A stretch of DNA of 64,000 nucleotides from an uncultured Prevotella sp. (GCA_944320195.1 CALUGP010000004.1:1-64000), one strand, 5' to 3'; positions 1 to 9,075 are shown, counted from the first letter of the stretch. Made by a program: numbers and translations. Notes: generated from the letters alone by a model not told the origin.

Positions 1-18
1 AGATAGTGCAAGTTGAGC

Positions 19-153
19 GAAATGCAAAATAAAAGTGCGAGAAACAAACTTTATTTAGCATTTCCGAGACGCAGCCTGTTTTATCCGGTTATGATACATT
101 TAACGGCGAAGCGCAAAATAAAAGCGTTATGAACAAACTTCCATTTTGCGCCC
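19..153. repeat. pair of imperfect direct repeats downstream of the GH43 gene
   Basis: Two copies of a roughly 40-bp sequence begin near 19 and 112. They share GCAAAATAAAAG (24-35 and 113-124) followed by AACAAACTT, and their start points are 89 bp apart. The interval up to the GH43 stop codon at 204 holds no credible gene. The sequence resembles a dispersed intergenic repeat, but only these two copies lie in the window, so its family is unknown. Confidence 0.5.
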
Positions 154-203
154 CGTGGTGTGTTGCGCGCCATATTTAATTATTGTTTTTTGCGCGATGC
201 GTA

Positions 204-1568
204 TTATTTCCGGCGATGGAACATCCAGTAGTCGAAATACATCAGGCGTCCCGGCTTGTTGCCTTTGCATACGAAGTACAGGTCGTGTACGCCCTTGATG
301 CCGGCCACGTCGGTTGTGACAAGCGCCCAACGGTCGTCGCCTCCGGTCATCGGTACGTCCAGCGTGGCCAGCAACGTGCCCTGAATACCGTCCGCCCTGA
401 CTTCCATTGTCACCCCGCTATGGTGTGTCGTGCCAATGCGTACCGTGACCTTGGCCGCTCCTTCGCTGCCGAAATCAACACCTTTCACTTTTGTGTACGC
501 GCCGTCATGCATGGCGTTGACGAATACTCCTACTTCGTTATTGGCGTCTGACTTCATCCATTCAGAATAAGCCATCGTCTCTGCCTCCGTCTTGCGGTAA
601 GGGTTCAGCGGCAAGAGGCCTTCCTGTATGCCGTCGGTCATTTTCATTTGCCTTATGGTCCCGTCGCCGTTGAAGGTTACCTTGTCGGCGCATACCGACC
701 GCGTAAAGCCCGAACCGCCGGGTAACGCTCCGTTATGGTAGAACAAGTATGTGGAGCCCTTGTAGTCTATTATGCCTGGATGGTTGGTAAAGCTGCCTCC
801 TTCGGTGGGCATCAGCGTGCCGGCATACTTCCACGACCCCGTCGGGCTTTGGCTCATTGAATAGCCAAGGTGCTCGGGTATGGGGCCGCCGGCCCATAAC
901 AGGTAGTACCATCCGCCACGCTTGTACAGCCAAGGGGCTTCCTCGTAGAGTGTCGGGCGTTCCGGTATGTTGCCCTCACGGCGTCCGAACGCCTCCTCGG
1001 TCATGGGCACTGCCACTATGTCTCCCGAATAGGAAATCATGTCTTCGTTTAGTTTTACGTAATAGCAGAACGGATTTCCCCAGTAAAGATACGCTTGTCC
1101 GTCATCGTCAATCATCACCGTGGGGTCAATGTCGCCCTTGCCGCTCGACACCAACGGCTTGCCCAGAGGGTCGTGGAAAGGGCCGTAAGGCGAGTCGGCC
1201 ACGGCCACGCCGATGGCTCCGCCGCCGGCCTTCAGCGTCACTGGGACGTAAGCATAGAACTTGCCGCCGCGCTCCACGCACTGCATCGCCCATGCGTCTC
1301 CACGTGCCCAGCTGAACGTTTTGTATGAAAGCACCGCCCCATGGTCGGTCCAATTCACCATGTCTTCGGTAGAATACAGCTTCCAGTCGTTCATCGTGAA
1401 CCACGTAGACTTGTCCTCGTCGTGGCTCGTGTACAGGTAAAGGCGGCCGCCATGCACCATTGGCGCGGGGTCGGCGGTGTACATTGTCTGCACTATCGGA
1501 TTCTGTGCCGCCGCCTGCATCGAGGCCGCAAGCAACGGTAACAACATAAAACTACGCAACATAAGCAT
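204..1568 (-). CDS. glycoside hydrolase family 43 enzyme with C-terminal CBM6
   Basis: Predicted exported arabinan/xylan-type side-chain hydrolase of 454 aa. A signal peptide covers about residues 1-22 (ends SMQAAAQ). The GH43 five-bladed propeller follows, with the three expected acidic residues in context: Asp33 (TADPAP), Asp148 (GDIDPT) and Glu210 (YEEAPW). From about residue 325 a CBM6-like beta-sandwich begins ([12 protein letters not shown]) and ends with DLYFVCKGN and FDYWMF. GH43 enzymes of this form usually release arabinose or xylose from plant polysaccharides; the exact substrate cannot be read from sequence. No SusC/SusD pair is visible, so a polysaccharide utilisation locus is not shown, although the gene is close to the window edge. 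A remnant of a second CBM6 protein lies directly upstream (stop at 1574), suggesting a former tandem of related genes. ATG at 1568 or in-frame at 1562 could be the start. Confidence 0.85.
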   Translation of the reverse strand: MLMLRSFMLLPLLAASMQAAAQNPIVQTMYTADPAPMVHGGRLYLYTSHDEDKSTWFTMNDWKLYSTEDMVNWTDHGAVLSYKTFSWARGDAWAMQCVERGGKFYAYVPVTLKAGGGAIGVAVADSPYGPFHDPLGKPLVSSGKGDIDPTVMIDDDGQAYLYWGNPFCYYVKLNEDMISYSGDIVAVPMTEEAFGRREGNIPERPTLYEEAPWLYKRGGWYYLLWAGGPIPEHLGYSMSQSPTGSWKYAGTLMPTEGGSFTNHPGIIDYKGSTYLFYHNGALPGGSGFTRSVCADKVTFNGDGTIRQMKMTDGIQEGLLPLNPYRKTEAETMAYSEWMKSDANNEVGVFVNAMHDGAYTKVKGVDFGSEGAAKVTVRIGTTHHSGVTMEVRADGIQGTLLATLDVPMTGGDDRWALVTTDVAGIKGVHDLYFVCKGNKPGRLMYFDYWMFHRRK

Positions 1569-1573
1569 TCGTT

Positions 1574-1735
1574 TTATTCAGTGAATTTCCAATAATCCCA
1601 GTTCATCAGGTCTTTCCTGCCGTCGCCCTTGAAGCGGAACACCAGGTCGTGAACGTCCTCCGCACCTCTATGGGACATGAGAAAGTCTTGTAAATACCGC
1701 TTCCGCCGGTGGCCTCAACATCCAGCCGCCACAGG
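1574..1735 (-). pseudogene. frameshifted CBM6 remnant of a deleted glycosidase
   Basis: On the minus strand one frame reads RLDVEATGGSGIYKTFSCPI and the next frame continues AEDVHDLVFRFKGDGRK and then [10 protein letters not shown] before a stop at 1574-1576. Joined across a frameshift near 1660-1670, this matches the end of a CBM6 module (ATGG..YKT.SCP, then VHDL.F.FKG, then a final DYW.F). No start or catalytic domain remains. It sits 5 bp upstream of the intact GH43 gene, where an upstream operon partner would be expected. I infer a deleted second GH43-CBM6 gene of which only the 3' end survives. Confidence 0.7.
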
Positions 1736-1822
1736 CAAAGGCATGATGCAAAGATAAGTATTTTGCCGATAAAGCGCAACGACACGAAACAATGTATAAA
1801 CTATTTGCAACAAAGAAAAACC

Positions 1823-1903
1823 GAAAGGCCGTCTTTCGCCTTGCGAAAGGCCGTCAACCGCACGCTAAAAGGCCGTCTTTTGCAAGCTAAAAGACGGCCT
1901 TTT
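1823..1903. repeat. 22-bp-period palindromic array, 4 units
   Basis: Four 15-bp units separated by 7-nt spacers (gccttgc, gcacgct, gcaagct). The last two units are exact reverse complements (AAAAGGCCGTCTTTT and AAAAGACGGCCTTTT) and would form a 15-bp stem with a 7-nt loop. The array lies 60 bp past the 3' end of the barrel gene that stops at 1964. Confidence 0.9.
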
Positions 1904-1963
1904 GGAAAACGTTCCGTATGACACTGATTATCAATAAGATACAAACGGAACAAATAACGGTGT

Positions 1964-4048
1964 TTACTTCATGAACCGCGAAGTGTCAACTTCCTTATGC
2001 TCCTTCTCCTTATATCCGCCGAAAGCATAGCTGAAGGTCAGCCCGACATGGCGGAAACTCGACATCTTCATACTGAAATCCTGTCCCTTGAAGCGGATAT
2101 AGGGGTCTATGTATGACGTTTCAAACATGTCGGCGCAGTACACTTTCAGCGTGGCGCGCTTGTTCTTGAGAAACTTCAGCTGCACAGCCGCGTCCACACG
2201 GCCGGCCGCCGGCAAGTCGTAGTTGCCCTGTATGGCCTTGGTCTGCACCTGGCCGTTGAGCGAGAGGGTAATTTCAGGGTTCTTTGAGATGTGGAAATCG
2301 TTTTTAAGCGAGAATACGCCGAGCAGCTTAGAGCGGTCGAAGGGTATGTCATAAAAGTCAGAGTCCTTATGCCTCATCCATACACCCGTTGCCGTAAGGT
2401 TGCCGCTGTACCATCCGCCAAGCTTCAACGGCACGGCAGCCATCAGCCCGGCCTGCTGCTGGAAGTCGAAGTTCACCCAGCGGAACGTCTCCGTCAATTC
2501 GTCCTTGCGCTGGTAAAGGGTCTGCATGAAGTGGTCGTCAGTGTACGAAAACCAACACGTGACAACGTACTTGTTCCTCAACACGTATGTGAGACTGGCC
2601 TGATACTCGTGCGATGGCTTCAATGCCGGGTTGCCTACTATTTCGTCATAGCCGCCGTTGCTGTAAGTTATGAAGTCCTGCACGGCCCAATACTCCGGGT
2701 AACTCGTCGAGCCGCTCACGCCCAGTTGCAGCACATGCCCCTCCGCCGGAAGGTAAGTCAGGTTCAGCGTGGGCAGCCAGTTCCACTCGTTCCATGCCGT
2801 GCTGTTGTAATACTCGGCTGCAAGCGAGGCGTCGATGATCACTTTGTTGCCGAAATTCTTACTGAAGCCGGCATACATGTTTGCCGTGTTCTCGCGCTTC
2901 CTTGTGCTCTGGCTTACGGGCAAACCGCCTTCCGCCTGTTCCATTGGCCTGTATTTCTGGCTGCTGTTGTCGGTGCTATGGATGTACGACGCGCCGTAGT
3001 TGAGTCCCCAGCCGCCATTCAACGTGTGCTCCTGCCTGGCATACACGCGCCAGATGTCAAGCCGTTGGCGGTTATTGACGACGTAATTCAGCTCGCGGTC
3101 GGTCAGCACGCTGCCAAGCTTTTGCGTCTGCGGACTGTTATAATAAGTGTATTCCATGCCGACATTAGTGCTTGACGGCAGCTTATAATCCAGCGAAACG
3201 TCGTGCAGCCAAGGCTTCGAGTCGAGGTCGTTCTTGCCGGTTATCAAGCCGCTCATGCGCTGGCGGCTGTCCGTAGTGGCATAATTGCCGTAATAACTTA
3301 GGCTCAGACGGTGGTTGTCGGAGAAGTCGTAACCGGCCGAAAAGCGCAGCTTGTGGTTGTGCCCGGTGGCGAGCGTGCGCTCGAATGACTGTATGTCGTG
3401 CACCGTTCCGTCGTCGAGCGCGTGGTGGGTCGTTATCTCGCACGTGTTGAAATTGTCTCCGTGATCGTGCGAATACATAAGGTCTGCGCTGAACTTCTTG
3501 CCTGAATACACCACGCTGGCACGCTCCTCGAACGCCGCGTGATGACTCTGGTCATAAGAGCCGAACACCTCTCCGGCGAGCATCTGCCGCCCGGCGTCAC
3601 CCCGCTTGAAACTGATGTTGATGCAGGCGCCCTTCACCTGGTATTTCGCCGGCGCGTTATACATCACCTCTACGTCGCCCACCCGGTCCTTGGGCATGCT
3701 CTTCAGCACCTGCGCGAGCTGCTCCTGGCTTAGGTTTGTCACCTGTCCGTCCATGATTATGGTCACCCCTCGTCCGCCGAGAGTAAGCAGTCCGTCAGTC
3801 TCGACGACACCGGGCAGAGCCTTGAGAGCATCGTATGCGTTATCCGTTGTAGCGTTTCCGGGCAGGCGGTTGACATCGTACACCAACGCCGCGCCCCTCA
3901 CTTTCACCACAGGACGCTCTCCGCTGACCATCACTTCGGGCAACGTGCGCACCAAGCTGTCAAGTCTCAGCGAGTCGTCGGCCGCAGTCTGCGCCGCCAC
4001 CGGCAAGCAGACGGCTGACAAGAGGAATAAAAAGAGTATTTTCTTCAT
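1964..4048 (-). CDS. TonB-receptor-like outer membrane beta-barrel protein
   Basis: Protein of 694 aa with a signal peptide (MKKILFLFLLSAVCLPVAAQ). A plug-like domain follows (about residues 30-150, with DALKALPGVVETDG, LTLGGRGVTIIMDG and SMPKDRVGDVEVMYNAPAKY) and then a long beta-barrel to the C-terminus. This layout matches the Bacteroidetes outer-membrane beta-barrel family related to TonB-dependent receptors (OMP_b-brl_3). No clear TonB box or SusD partner is visible, so the substrate is unknown. It is a single gene with a good -7 promoter element at 4076-4083 and a palindromic array beyond its stop. A second member of this family lies at 43807-46326. Confidence 0.75.
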   Translation of the reverse strand: MKKILFLFLLSAVCLPVAAQTAADDSLRLDSLVRTLPEVMVSGERPVVKVRGAALVYDVNRLPGNATTDNAYDALKALPGVVETDGLLTLGGRGVTIIMDGQVTNLSQEQLAQVLKSMPKDRVGDVEVMYNAPAKYQVKGACINISFKRGDAGRQMLAGEVFGSYDQSHHAAFEERASVVYSGKKFSADLMYSHDHGDNFNTCEITTHHALDDGTVHDIQSFERTLATGHNHKLRFSAGYDFSDNHRLSLSYYGNYATTDSRQRMSGLITGKNDLDSKPWLHDVSLDYKLPSSTNVGMEYTYYNSPQTQKLGSVLTDRELNYVVNNRQRLDIWRVYARQEHTLNGGWGLNYGASYIHSTDNSSQKYRPMEQAEGGLPVSQSTRKRENTANMYAGFSKNFGNKVIIDASLAAEYYNSTAWNEWNWLPTLNLTYLPAEGHVLQLGVSGSTSYPEYWAVQDFITYSNGGYDEIVGNPALKPSHEYQASLTYVLRNKYVVTCWFSYTDDHFMQTLYQRKDELTETFRWVNFDFQQQAGLMAAVPLKLGGWYSGNLTATGVWMRHKDSDFYDIPFDRSKLLGVFSLKNDFHISKNPEITLSLNGQVQTKAIQGNYDLPAAGRVDAAVQLKFLKNKRATLKVYCADMFETSYIDPYIRFKGQDFSMKMSSFRHVGLTFSYAFGGYKEKEHKEVDTSRFMK

Positions 4049-4075
4049 CGTCGTATGGATTTTGGTTTACGCCGA

Positions 4076-4083
4076 CAAAGGTA
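4076..4083 (-). promoter_or_regulatory. Bacteroidetes -7 element for the barrel gene
   Basis: Minus strand reads TACCTTTG, a match to TAnnTTTG, 27 bp before the ATG at 4048. A TTTG occurs at 4107-4110 but the 23-bp spacing is longer than usual, so the -33 box is uncertain. Confidence 0.5.
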
Positions 4084-4186
4084 TTGAATCACCGTCAAAC
4101 GGTCTGCAAAATGCCGTCCGTCTTTTTCTACAATATTCTACAATGCCCGTAAACAGGGCGTTTCCAGATGTTCAGCAAGAAGCCGC

Positions 4187-5926
4187 TTACCTCACGATAC
4201 GCATGATGAAGTCGTCAAACTCGGCGGGTTTGCCGTCGCGTCCGAGCACTTTCTGCAAGAGCCTTCGGCGTATTGCGGACACGTTTTTCTGTGAAATGCC
4301 GGTGAGGTTGCTTATCTCCAATGGCTTGAAATGCAGGCGGATAAGGATACAGAGGTCGTATTCGTCGGGGCGCAGAACGTGCCCGTTGTTGAGTGTCGAG
4401 TAAAAACCGGGCATCTCGGAGTTTATCATCGAGCGCAGCTCCTGCCAGTCTTCGGTTGTTGGATTGGTGGTAGGATTGAGGGCTATCTGCCTGAAGCGGC
4501 GGGCTATGCCAGAGTCGGCGAGGCGTTCCTCTACGGTCGCCTCGTCTACATAACGCTGCAATGTTTCAAGACTTTGCAGGCGTTCAATTGCCTCTCGCTT
4601 GTCTTTTATGAGGGCGTCGCGCTCCTCTTCAGTCAGCGTGAGCAGCTGTTGCAGGTCGGTTTGGGCGCGTGTCAGGGCGTCGATGTCCTGCCTGTGGCGC
4701 TGTTCACGGCGGCGCATCTCCTCGCGTCTTTTCCTTATTATATATACAGAAGTCGACAAGACGGCGAGCAGCACGAGGGCAACGGCCAGTGCGGTGGTCT
4801 TCATCCGTTCGGCCTCGAGGGCCTTGTCAGCCACTTGGCTGCGCAGGTTAGCGCGCTCATACTGCGCCTGCACCACCGAGCAAGTGTTCCTCATAATCTC
4901 CTTCGTGAGGCTGTCGGAGAGTTCACTGCTCGCCGTCGCGTATTTCAGGGCAGAGTCCTTGGCGCCCATTTTGTCGTACATCTGCCACGCGGCATATGCC
5001 GCCGCCTCTCGTATGTTAAGCGACGGATTGTCTATCTGCCGTATCTTGCCTAACCAGTAGGCGGCGGAGTCAAGGCGGTTGGTGCTGACTGAATAGATGG
5101 CTTTTACGTAATAAATGCCTTGGTAGTGGGGTTCTACGTTGTCATCAACGCCTATTACGCGCGAGTCGCGGTCGAACACGGTCATGCAGCGCGCCGCATT
5201 GGCCGTGTCGCCACGGTCAAGATATATCTCTATGAGCTTTGCCTGCGATATTGCCGAAGCCTCAACGTAGCCGCTCTCGCGGAAAAGGCGCGATGAGCGG
5301 AGTGTTACCGCGAGGGCAGAATCGGGCTGTCCCATGAAGATGTAGGCGTTGGATATATGGTCAAGGCCGCTCAACGCCGTGAGCGTATCGCCCGCACGCA
5401 TTGAATATCGGTAGCAAAGGTGCGAGGCGCGGATGACGTTACGCGGCATGTACTCGTCAAGATAAACCTGCGAAAGATGGGCGTACACCTGGCCGAGCAC
5501 CACGTACAGGCAGTCGTCCGACGTAGTGTCGGCGCTGGCGGCAGCCGCCTCGAGGTTGAGCATGGCTTCGGTGTTGTCGCCCATCGTATAGTTCACGCAG
5601 CCAAGCAACAGCTTGGAGAACATCCGGTGGTTGTCGTCGCCGTGGCGGTCGTAGAACTTCTCGACAGCGCGTATCGTGCTGTCAGACGTGAACCGCGCGT
5701 CTGAATTGAGCATATACTTGGTCTCCATCAAGCCGTAATACGCCTTAATGCGCTCCGGAGCGTTCTCAATCTTAGGCTTCAATGCCTCAAGCAGGCGCAG
5801 GGCGCTGTCAGGATGGGTAGACGAAACGCTGTCGATGGGATAAAACATGGGTTCATACTTGGCGTACCTGTCGCACGAAAGCATAAGGAGCGCAAGCGTT
5901 ATGATGAGCGGAAGAAGTCGTTTCAT
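4187..5926 (-). CDS. TPR lipoprotein with transmembrane helix, coiled coil and C-terminal HTH
   Basis: Protein of 579 aa. The N-terminus is a lipoprotein-type signal (LLMLSC, Cys18). Residues about 35-345 are helical TPR-like repeats rich in DSAL and DTA motifs. One transmembrane helix spans about 377-397 and is followed by RKRREEMRRR and a charged coiled coil to about 450. The end (about 520-560, EYDLCILIRL, then ISNLTGISQKNVSAIRRR) looks like a helix-turn-helix. Bacteroidetes carry many proteins with periplasmic TPRs, one helix and a cytoplasmic HTH, thought to act as membrane-tethered regulators. The signal, target genes and DNA binding here are inference. The gene is monocistronic and its -7 box lies only 4 bp from the ATG. 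Confidence 0.7.
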   Translation of the reverse strand: MKRLLPLIITLALLMLSCDRYAKYEPMFYPIDSVSSTHPDSALRLLEALKPKIENAPERIKAYYGLMETKYMLNSDARFTSDSTIRAVEKFYDRHGDDNHRMFSKLLLGCVNYTMGDNTEAMLNLEAAAASADTTSDDCLYVVLGQVYAHLSQVYLDEYMPRNVIRASHLCYRYSMRAGDTLTALSGLDHISNAYIFMGQPDSALAVTLRSSRLFRESGYVEASAISQAKLIEIYLDRGDTANAARCMTVFDRDSRVIGVDDNVEPHYQGIYYVKAIYSVSTNRLDSAAYWLGKIRQIDNPSLNIREAAAYAAWQMYDKMGAKDSALKYATASSELSDSLTKEIMRNTCSVVQAQYERANLRSQVADKALEAERMKTTALAVALVLLAVLSTSVYIIRKRREEMRRREQRHRQDIDALTRAQTDLQQLLTLTEEERDALIKDKREAIERLQSLETLQRYVDEATVEERLADSGIARRFRQIALNPTTNPTTEDWQELRSMINSEMPGFYSTLNNGHVLRPDEYDLCILIRLHFKPLEISNLTGISQKNVSAIRRRLLQKVLGRDGKPAEFDDFIMRIVR

Positions 5927-5930
5927 ACCG

Positions 5931-5938
5931 CAAAATTA
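5931..5938 (-). promoter_or_regulatory. -7 element abutting the start of the TPR-HTH gene
   Basis: Minus strand TAATTTTG matches TAnnTTTG and ends 4 bp before the ATG at 5926. Bacteroidetes transcripts start a few bases after this box, so the mRNA would be leaderless or nearly so. No good TTTG box is seen 19-21 bp upstream. Confidence 0.5.
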
Positions 5939-6019
5939 CACATTTTACACAACACACGGACACCATCCTGCATAAAACTTGCCGCAAGCCGTCGTGCCGT
6001 AGCATATTTTCGGGTTGGC

Positions 6020-6100
6020 AAAAGACGGCAAACAGCAAGGCAAAAGGCCGTCAATCGCACGCTAAAATGCCGTCTTTTGGAGACTAAAAGGCGGCATTTT
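6020..6100. repeat. 22-bp-period palindromic array, 4 units
   Basis: Four 15-bp units with 7-nt spacers (gcaaggc, gcacgct, ggagact) in the divergent region between the TPR gene and kup. Units 3 and 4 (AAAATGCCGTCTTTT and AAAAGGCGGCATTTT) pair with one G-T wobble. Their outer base pair is T-A instead of the usual G-C, changed in both arms. Confidence 0.9.
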
Positions 6101-6189
6101 GTGGTGGCTGAGGTAACATGCTGATTATCAACTGGTTATGTTTGTGTCAAAAATTACGGTCTTTTCGTGTCGTATAAAAGGTGTTAATT

Positions 6190-6222
6190 TTTGTACGTTT
6201 CAGACTATTTAAACTATATTTG
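6190..6222 (+). promoter_or_regulatory. promoter of kup
   Basis: TTTG at 6190-6193 and TATATTTG at 6215-6222 are separated by 21 bp, the Bacteroidetes primary sigma factor pattern. It lies about 50 bp upstream of the chosen kup ATG and overlaps the longer in-frame reading, which argues against an earlier start. Confidence 0.7.
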
Positions 6223-6274
6223 CACCCGTTTTCAAGATAAACAGGACAATTTACATTACAAAAAGATTGCTTTT

Positions 6275-8251
6275 ATGGCTGATTTAAGACATGCTGCCAC
6301 AGCCACGACGGCCGGTAAGGCCGGGTTGGCCGGGCTGTTGATGACACTCGGGATAGTGTTCGGCGACATAGGAACGTCGCCCCTTTACGTGATGAAAGCC
6401 ATCGTAAGCACCGGCGAGACGCTCGACACAGACTATATTCTCGGCGCGCTTTCGTGTATAATATGGACGCTTACGTTGCAGACTACGGTAAAATACGTGC
6501 TTATCGCGCTGCGTGCCGACAACAACGGCGAGGGCGGCATACTGGCCCTCTACGCCCTGCTCAGGCGACACAGGCGCAGGTGGATTTACGTGATAGCCGT
6601 TATCGGGGCGAGCACCTTGCTTGCCGACGGCGTGATAACGCCCGCCATCACGGTGACTACTGCTATCGAGGGACTGGAGGGAATAAGCCCCGACCTGCCC
6701 GTAATGCCCGTGGTGATTGCGATAATCACTGTGATATTCTTCGTCCAAAGGTTCGGAACGGAGCATATAGGGCGCACCTTCGGCACGTTCATGCTGCTCT
6801 GGTTCCTGCTGCTCGGGGTGGCTGGCGCGGCGGCGCTGACGGCCTGTCCGCAGGTATTGAAGGCTTTTAACCCGTATTATGCGGTGCGTTTGCTTGTTGA
6901 GTCGCCCAGCTGGTTCTTCATACTAGGCGCCGTATTCTTGTGTACGACGGGTGCTGAGGCACTGTACTCTGACCTCGGGCATTGCGGCCGTCGTAACATA
7001 ACGATAAGCTGGCTGTTCGTAAAGGCAATGCTGATACTCAACTATCTCGGGCAGGGAGCGTGGATTCTGGCCAACGCAGGACGGATAACTGCTGGCGTAA
7101 ACCCATTCTATGCCATCGTGCCACAGGACATGCTGCTCTTCGCTATAGTAATGGCCACGGGGGCGGCAATCGTGGCCAGCCAGGCACTTATCAGCGGTTC
7201 GTTCTCCATATTGAGTGAAGCCATGAACCTGCACTTCTGGCCACGCATGCGTATCAAGCACCCCACAAACGTGAAAGGACAGCTGTTCATACCGGCGGTG
7301 AACTTGACGATGTACGTGGGAGTGGTGCTTACGGTGCTGCTTTTCCGTGACTCGTCGCGCATGGAGGCTGCTTACGGACTGGCGATAACCATCACCATGC
7401 TGATGACGACGCTGCTATTGGGGTTCTACCTGCGCATGAGCGGTACGGCACGTGCGGCCGCGTTGGCGTTTGTCGGCGCCTACTGCGTGATTGAAGGGAT
7501 ATTCCTTGCCGCCAATCTGTCAAAGTTCATGGCGGGCGGTTGGTTCACGCTGCTTATCGGCGGACTGCTGTGCTTCATCATGTTGGTGTGGGTTGCCGCG
7601 CTGAAAATACGCCGCCGACATCTTTCTTCTAAACGGACGAGCGACTATTACGGCATAATATCCGACATAAAGGCTGACGATACAATACCTAAGTACGCCT
7701 CAAATCTTGTATATGTAAACCATTCACACGGCGAAGGGAGCGTGGATGACAAGCTGGTTTACTCCATAATAAATAAGCAACCCAAGCGTGCCGACCACTA
7801 TTGGCTGCTAAACCTTGAGTTCGTCGACACTCCCGACACGTTGGAATATACCTTTACGCCGCTCGTAAAGGATACTCTTTTCAGCGTGACAATGCGCATC
7901 GGATTCAGGATTGAACCCCGTGTGAGCCTTTACTTGCGGCAAATAGTTGAGGACCTTGTGGCCGACGGCAAGCTTGACCTTACCAGTACGTACCCTTCAT
8001 TGCGCAAGAACGGCATACCGGGCGACTTCCGTTTTGTCATAATTCACCGCATATATTATCCTGAAGACTCGCACAATCGCCGTCAGAACCTGCTGATGAG
8101 CCTCTACGCCATCATCCGCAAAATCGGTATTGACGAGCCTAACGCGCTCGGACTTGACACATCAGTCGTGGTTGTAGAGCGTGTTCCGCTGATTATATCG
8201 GGCCGTGCCAAGCATTTGAGGCGTATAGAAAAAGTTGTGGATGAAGAGTAA
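6275..8251 (+). CDS. kup: Kup-family potassium uptake protein
   Basis: Inner-membrane K+ importer of 658 aa in the Kup/HAK/KT family, thought to work as a proton symporter. The N-terminus carries the family motif GDIGTSPLYV, followed by VKYVLIALRADNNGEGGILALYALL and about twelve hydrophobic segments to about residue 460. A soluble C-terminal domain of about 190 residues follows (from RTSDYYGIISDI), as is typical. The frame is open upstream to 6191, but the ATG at 6275 gives the expected start (MADLRHAATA) and lies downstream of the promoter at 6190-6222. The gene is monocistronic, with a strong hairpin after the stop. Confidence 0.93.
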   Translation: MADLRHAATATTAGKAGLAGLLMTLGIVFGDIGTSPLYVMKAIVSTGETLDTDYILGALSCIIWTLTLQTTVKYVLIALRADNNGEGGILALYALLRRHRRRWIYVIAVIGASTLLADGVITPAITVTTAIEGLEGISPDLPVMPVVIAIITVIFFVQRFGTEHIGRTFGTFMLLWFLLLGVAGAAALTACPQVLKAFNPYYAVRLLVESPSWFFILGAVFLCTTGAEALYSDLGHCGRRNITISWLFVKAMLILNYLGQGAWILANAGRITAGVNPFYAIVPQDMLLFAIVMATGAAIVASQALISGSFSILSEAMNLHFWPRMRIKHPTNVKGQLFIPAVNLTMYVGVVLTVLLFRDSSRMEAAYGLAITITMLMTTLLLGFYLRMSGTARAAALAFVGAYCVIEGIFLAANLSKFMAGGWFTLLIGGLLCFIMLVWVAALKIRRRHLSSKRTSDYYGIISDIKADDTIPKYASNLVYVNHSHGEGSVDDKLVYSIINKQPKRADHYWLLNLEFVDTPDTLEYTFTPLVKDTLFSVTMRIGFRIEPRVSLYLRQIVEDLVADGKLDLTSTYPSLRKNGIPGDFRFVIIHRIYYPEDSHNRRQNLLMSLYAIIRKIGIDEPNALGLDTSVVVVERVPLIISGRAKHLRRIEKVVDEE

Positions 8252-8270
8252 GTAAAGGAAGTAAAGGGAA

Positions 8271-8356
8271 TAAAAGAAGTTAGGGAAGTTATAGCCATCA
8301 CCTTTATTGGTTGTCATCAACAAGGCATTTGGCTATAACTTCCCTAACATCTTTTA
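8271..8356. terminator. bidirectional hairpin between kup and the convergent ECF-type gene
   Basis: The arms 8279-8296 and 8331-8348 are perfect 18-bp inverted repeats (GTTAGGGAAGTTATAGCC). With one mismatch they extend to 8271-8296 and 8331-8356. The loop is 34 nt. The ends are AAAAG and CTTTT, so both converging transcripts would end in a stem followed by U residues. Confidence 0.7.
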
Positions 8357-8379
8357 CGCCACAAACTTCTAAAAAGCCA

Positions 8380-8892
8380 TTATTTCTTGATTAACTTTAT
8401 AATGGCGAAGCCGCCGAATACCTGCACCAGCATGCCAGGCCAGCCCAGACGGATGTCCTGAAGGGCTGCAGTGAGCGAGCCGGTCATGCCCCATTCGGCC
8501 ATCATTCCTATCCCTTGGTAAGCTAAAACGGCAAGGGCAACGGCCCAAAGAGCCACGCCGCGCACGCGCGACGCTATGAAAGCGGCGGCCACGGCGAGCA
8601 GTACCGACTTGATAAGGATGATGGGCAGCGACGCTGCGGCCGGCATTCCGAAGAGCAGGCTGTTGACCACGGGCGAGGCAATGGCCGTCAAGAGGCCTGC
8701 TGTAAGGCCGAACTTATAGGCCGCTACGAGCGTGAAGAAATAGATGGGGAGCCACACCAAGCCGCCCTGCGGCACCAAGTGGCACAACTGGGGCAGCACG
8801 ATGTTGCCCGCAACGAACAGCGCGGCCATAGTGTAGGCGCGGATGTCGCGGTAGCTCAACGAGCAAACCGCCGATGCAGATGTTGTTTTCAT
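8380..8892 (-). CDS. ECF transporter S-component-like membrane protein
   Basis: Small hydrophobic protein of 170 aa with five or six predicted membrane helices (for example YTMAALFVAGNIVLPQLCHL, WLPIYFFTLVAAYKFGLTAGL, PIILIKSVLLAVAAAFIAS). Length and helix pattern fit substrate-binding S components of energy-coupling factor transporters, which capture vitamins or metals. The vitamin cannot be told from sequence, and no EcfA/EcfT genes are nearby, which is normal when these are shared. It lies downstream of the Tat-type aldo/keto reductase and DUF1893 genes on the same strand, but the REP-like element in between may separate the transcripts. Confidence 0.6.
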   Translation of the reverse strand: MKTTSASAVCSLSYRDIRAYTMAALFVAGNIVLPQLCHLVPQGGLVWLPIYFFTLVAAYKFGLTAGLLTAIASPVVNSLLFGMPAAASLPIILIKSVLLAVAAAFIASRVRGVALWAVALAVLAYQGIGMMAEWGMTGSLTAALQDIRLGWPGMLVQVFGGFAIIKLIKK

Positions 8893-8932
8893 TGTTGTTA
8901 TTGATTTATTAAAAGATTATCAAAAGACCTGA

Positions 8933-9075
8933 CACCTACCCCAACCCTCCCGAAGGGAGGGAGTATGAAATGCTTTTTAATCGAGAAATCATATCGTTTT
9001 AAATCGCACTCAATAAATTTCCTACTCTTAAAAGGATATTAAGCCCCTCCCTTGGGGAGGGGTTGGGGGTGGGTG
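8933..9075. repeat. REP/BIME-like pair of GC-rich inverted elements
   Basis: The left half has CACCTACCCCAACCCTCCC, a GAAG loop and GGGAGGGAG. The right half has AAGCCCCTCCC, TTGG and GGAGGGGTTGGGGGTGGGTG. The halves are inverted relative to each other around an AT-rich centre of about 70 bp. The right half runs into the 3' end of the DUF1893 gene. A second copy of the whole design lies at 53643-53788. Confidence 0.75.

Noticed and set aside
1709-1921. Small open frame across the first array
   Set aside because: Its Arg/Lys-rich translation is simply the array read in one frame; the same peptide words recur at other arrays.
204-4048. Polysaccharide utilisation locus
   Set aside because: A GH43 enzyme and a TonB-like barrel are neighbours, but the barrel is not SusC-like, no SusD is present and a repeat array separates them.
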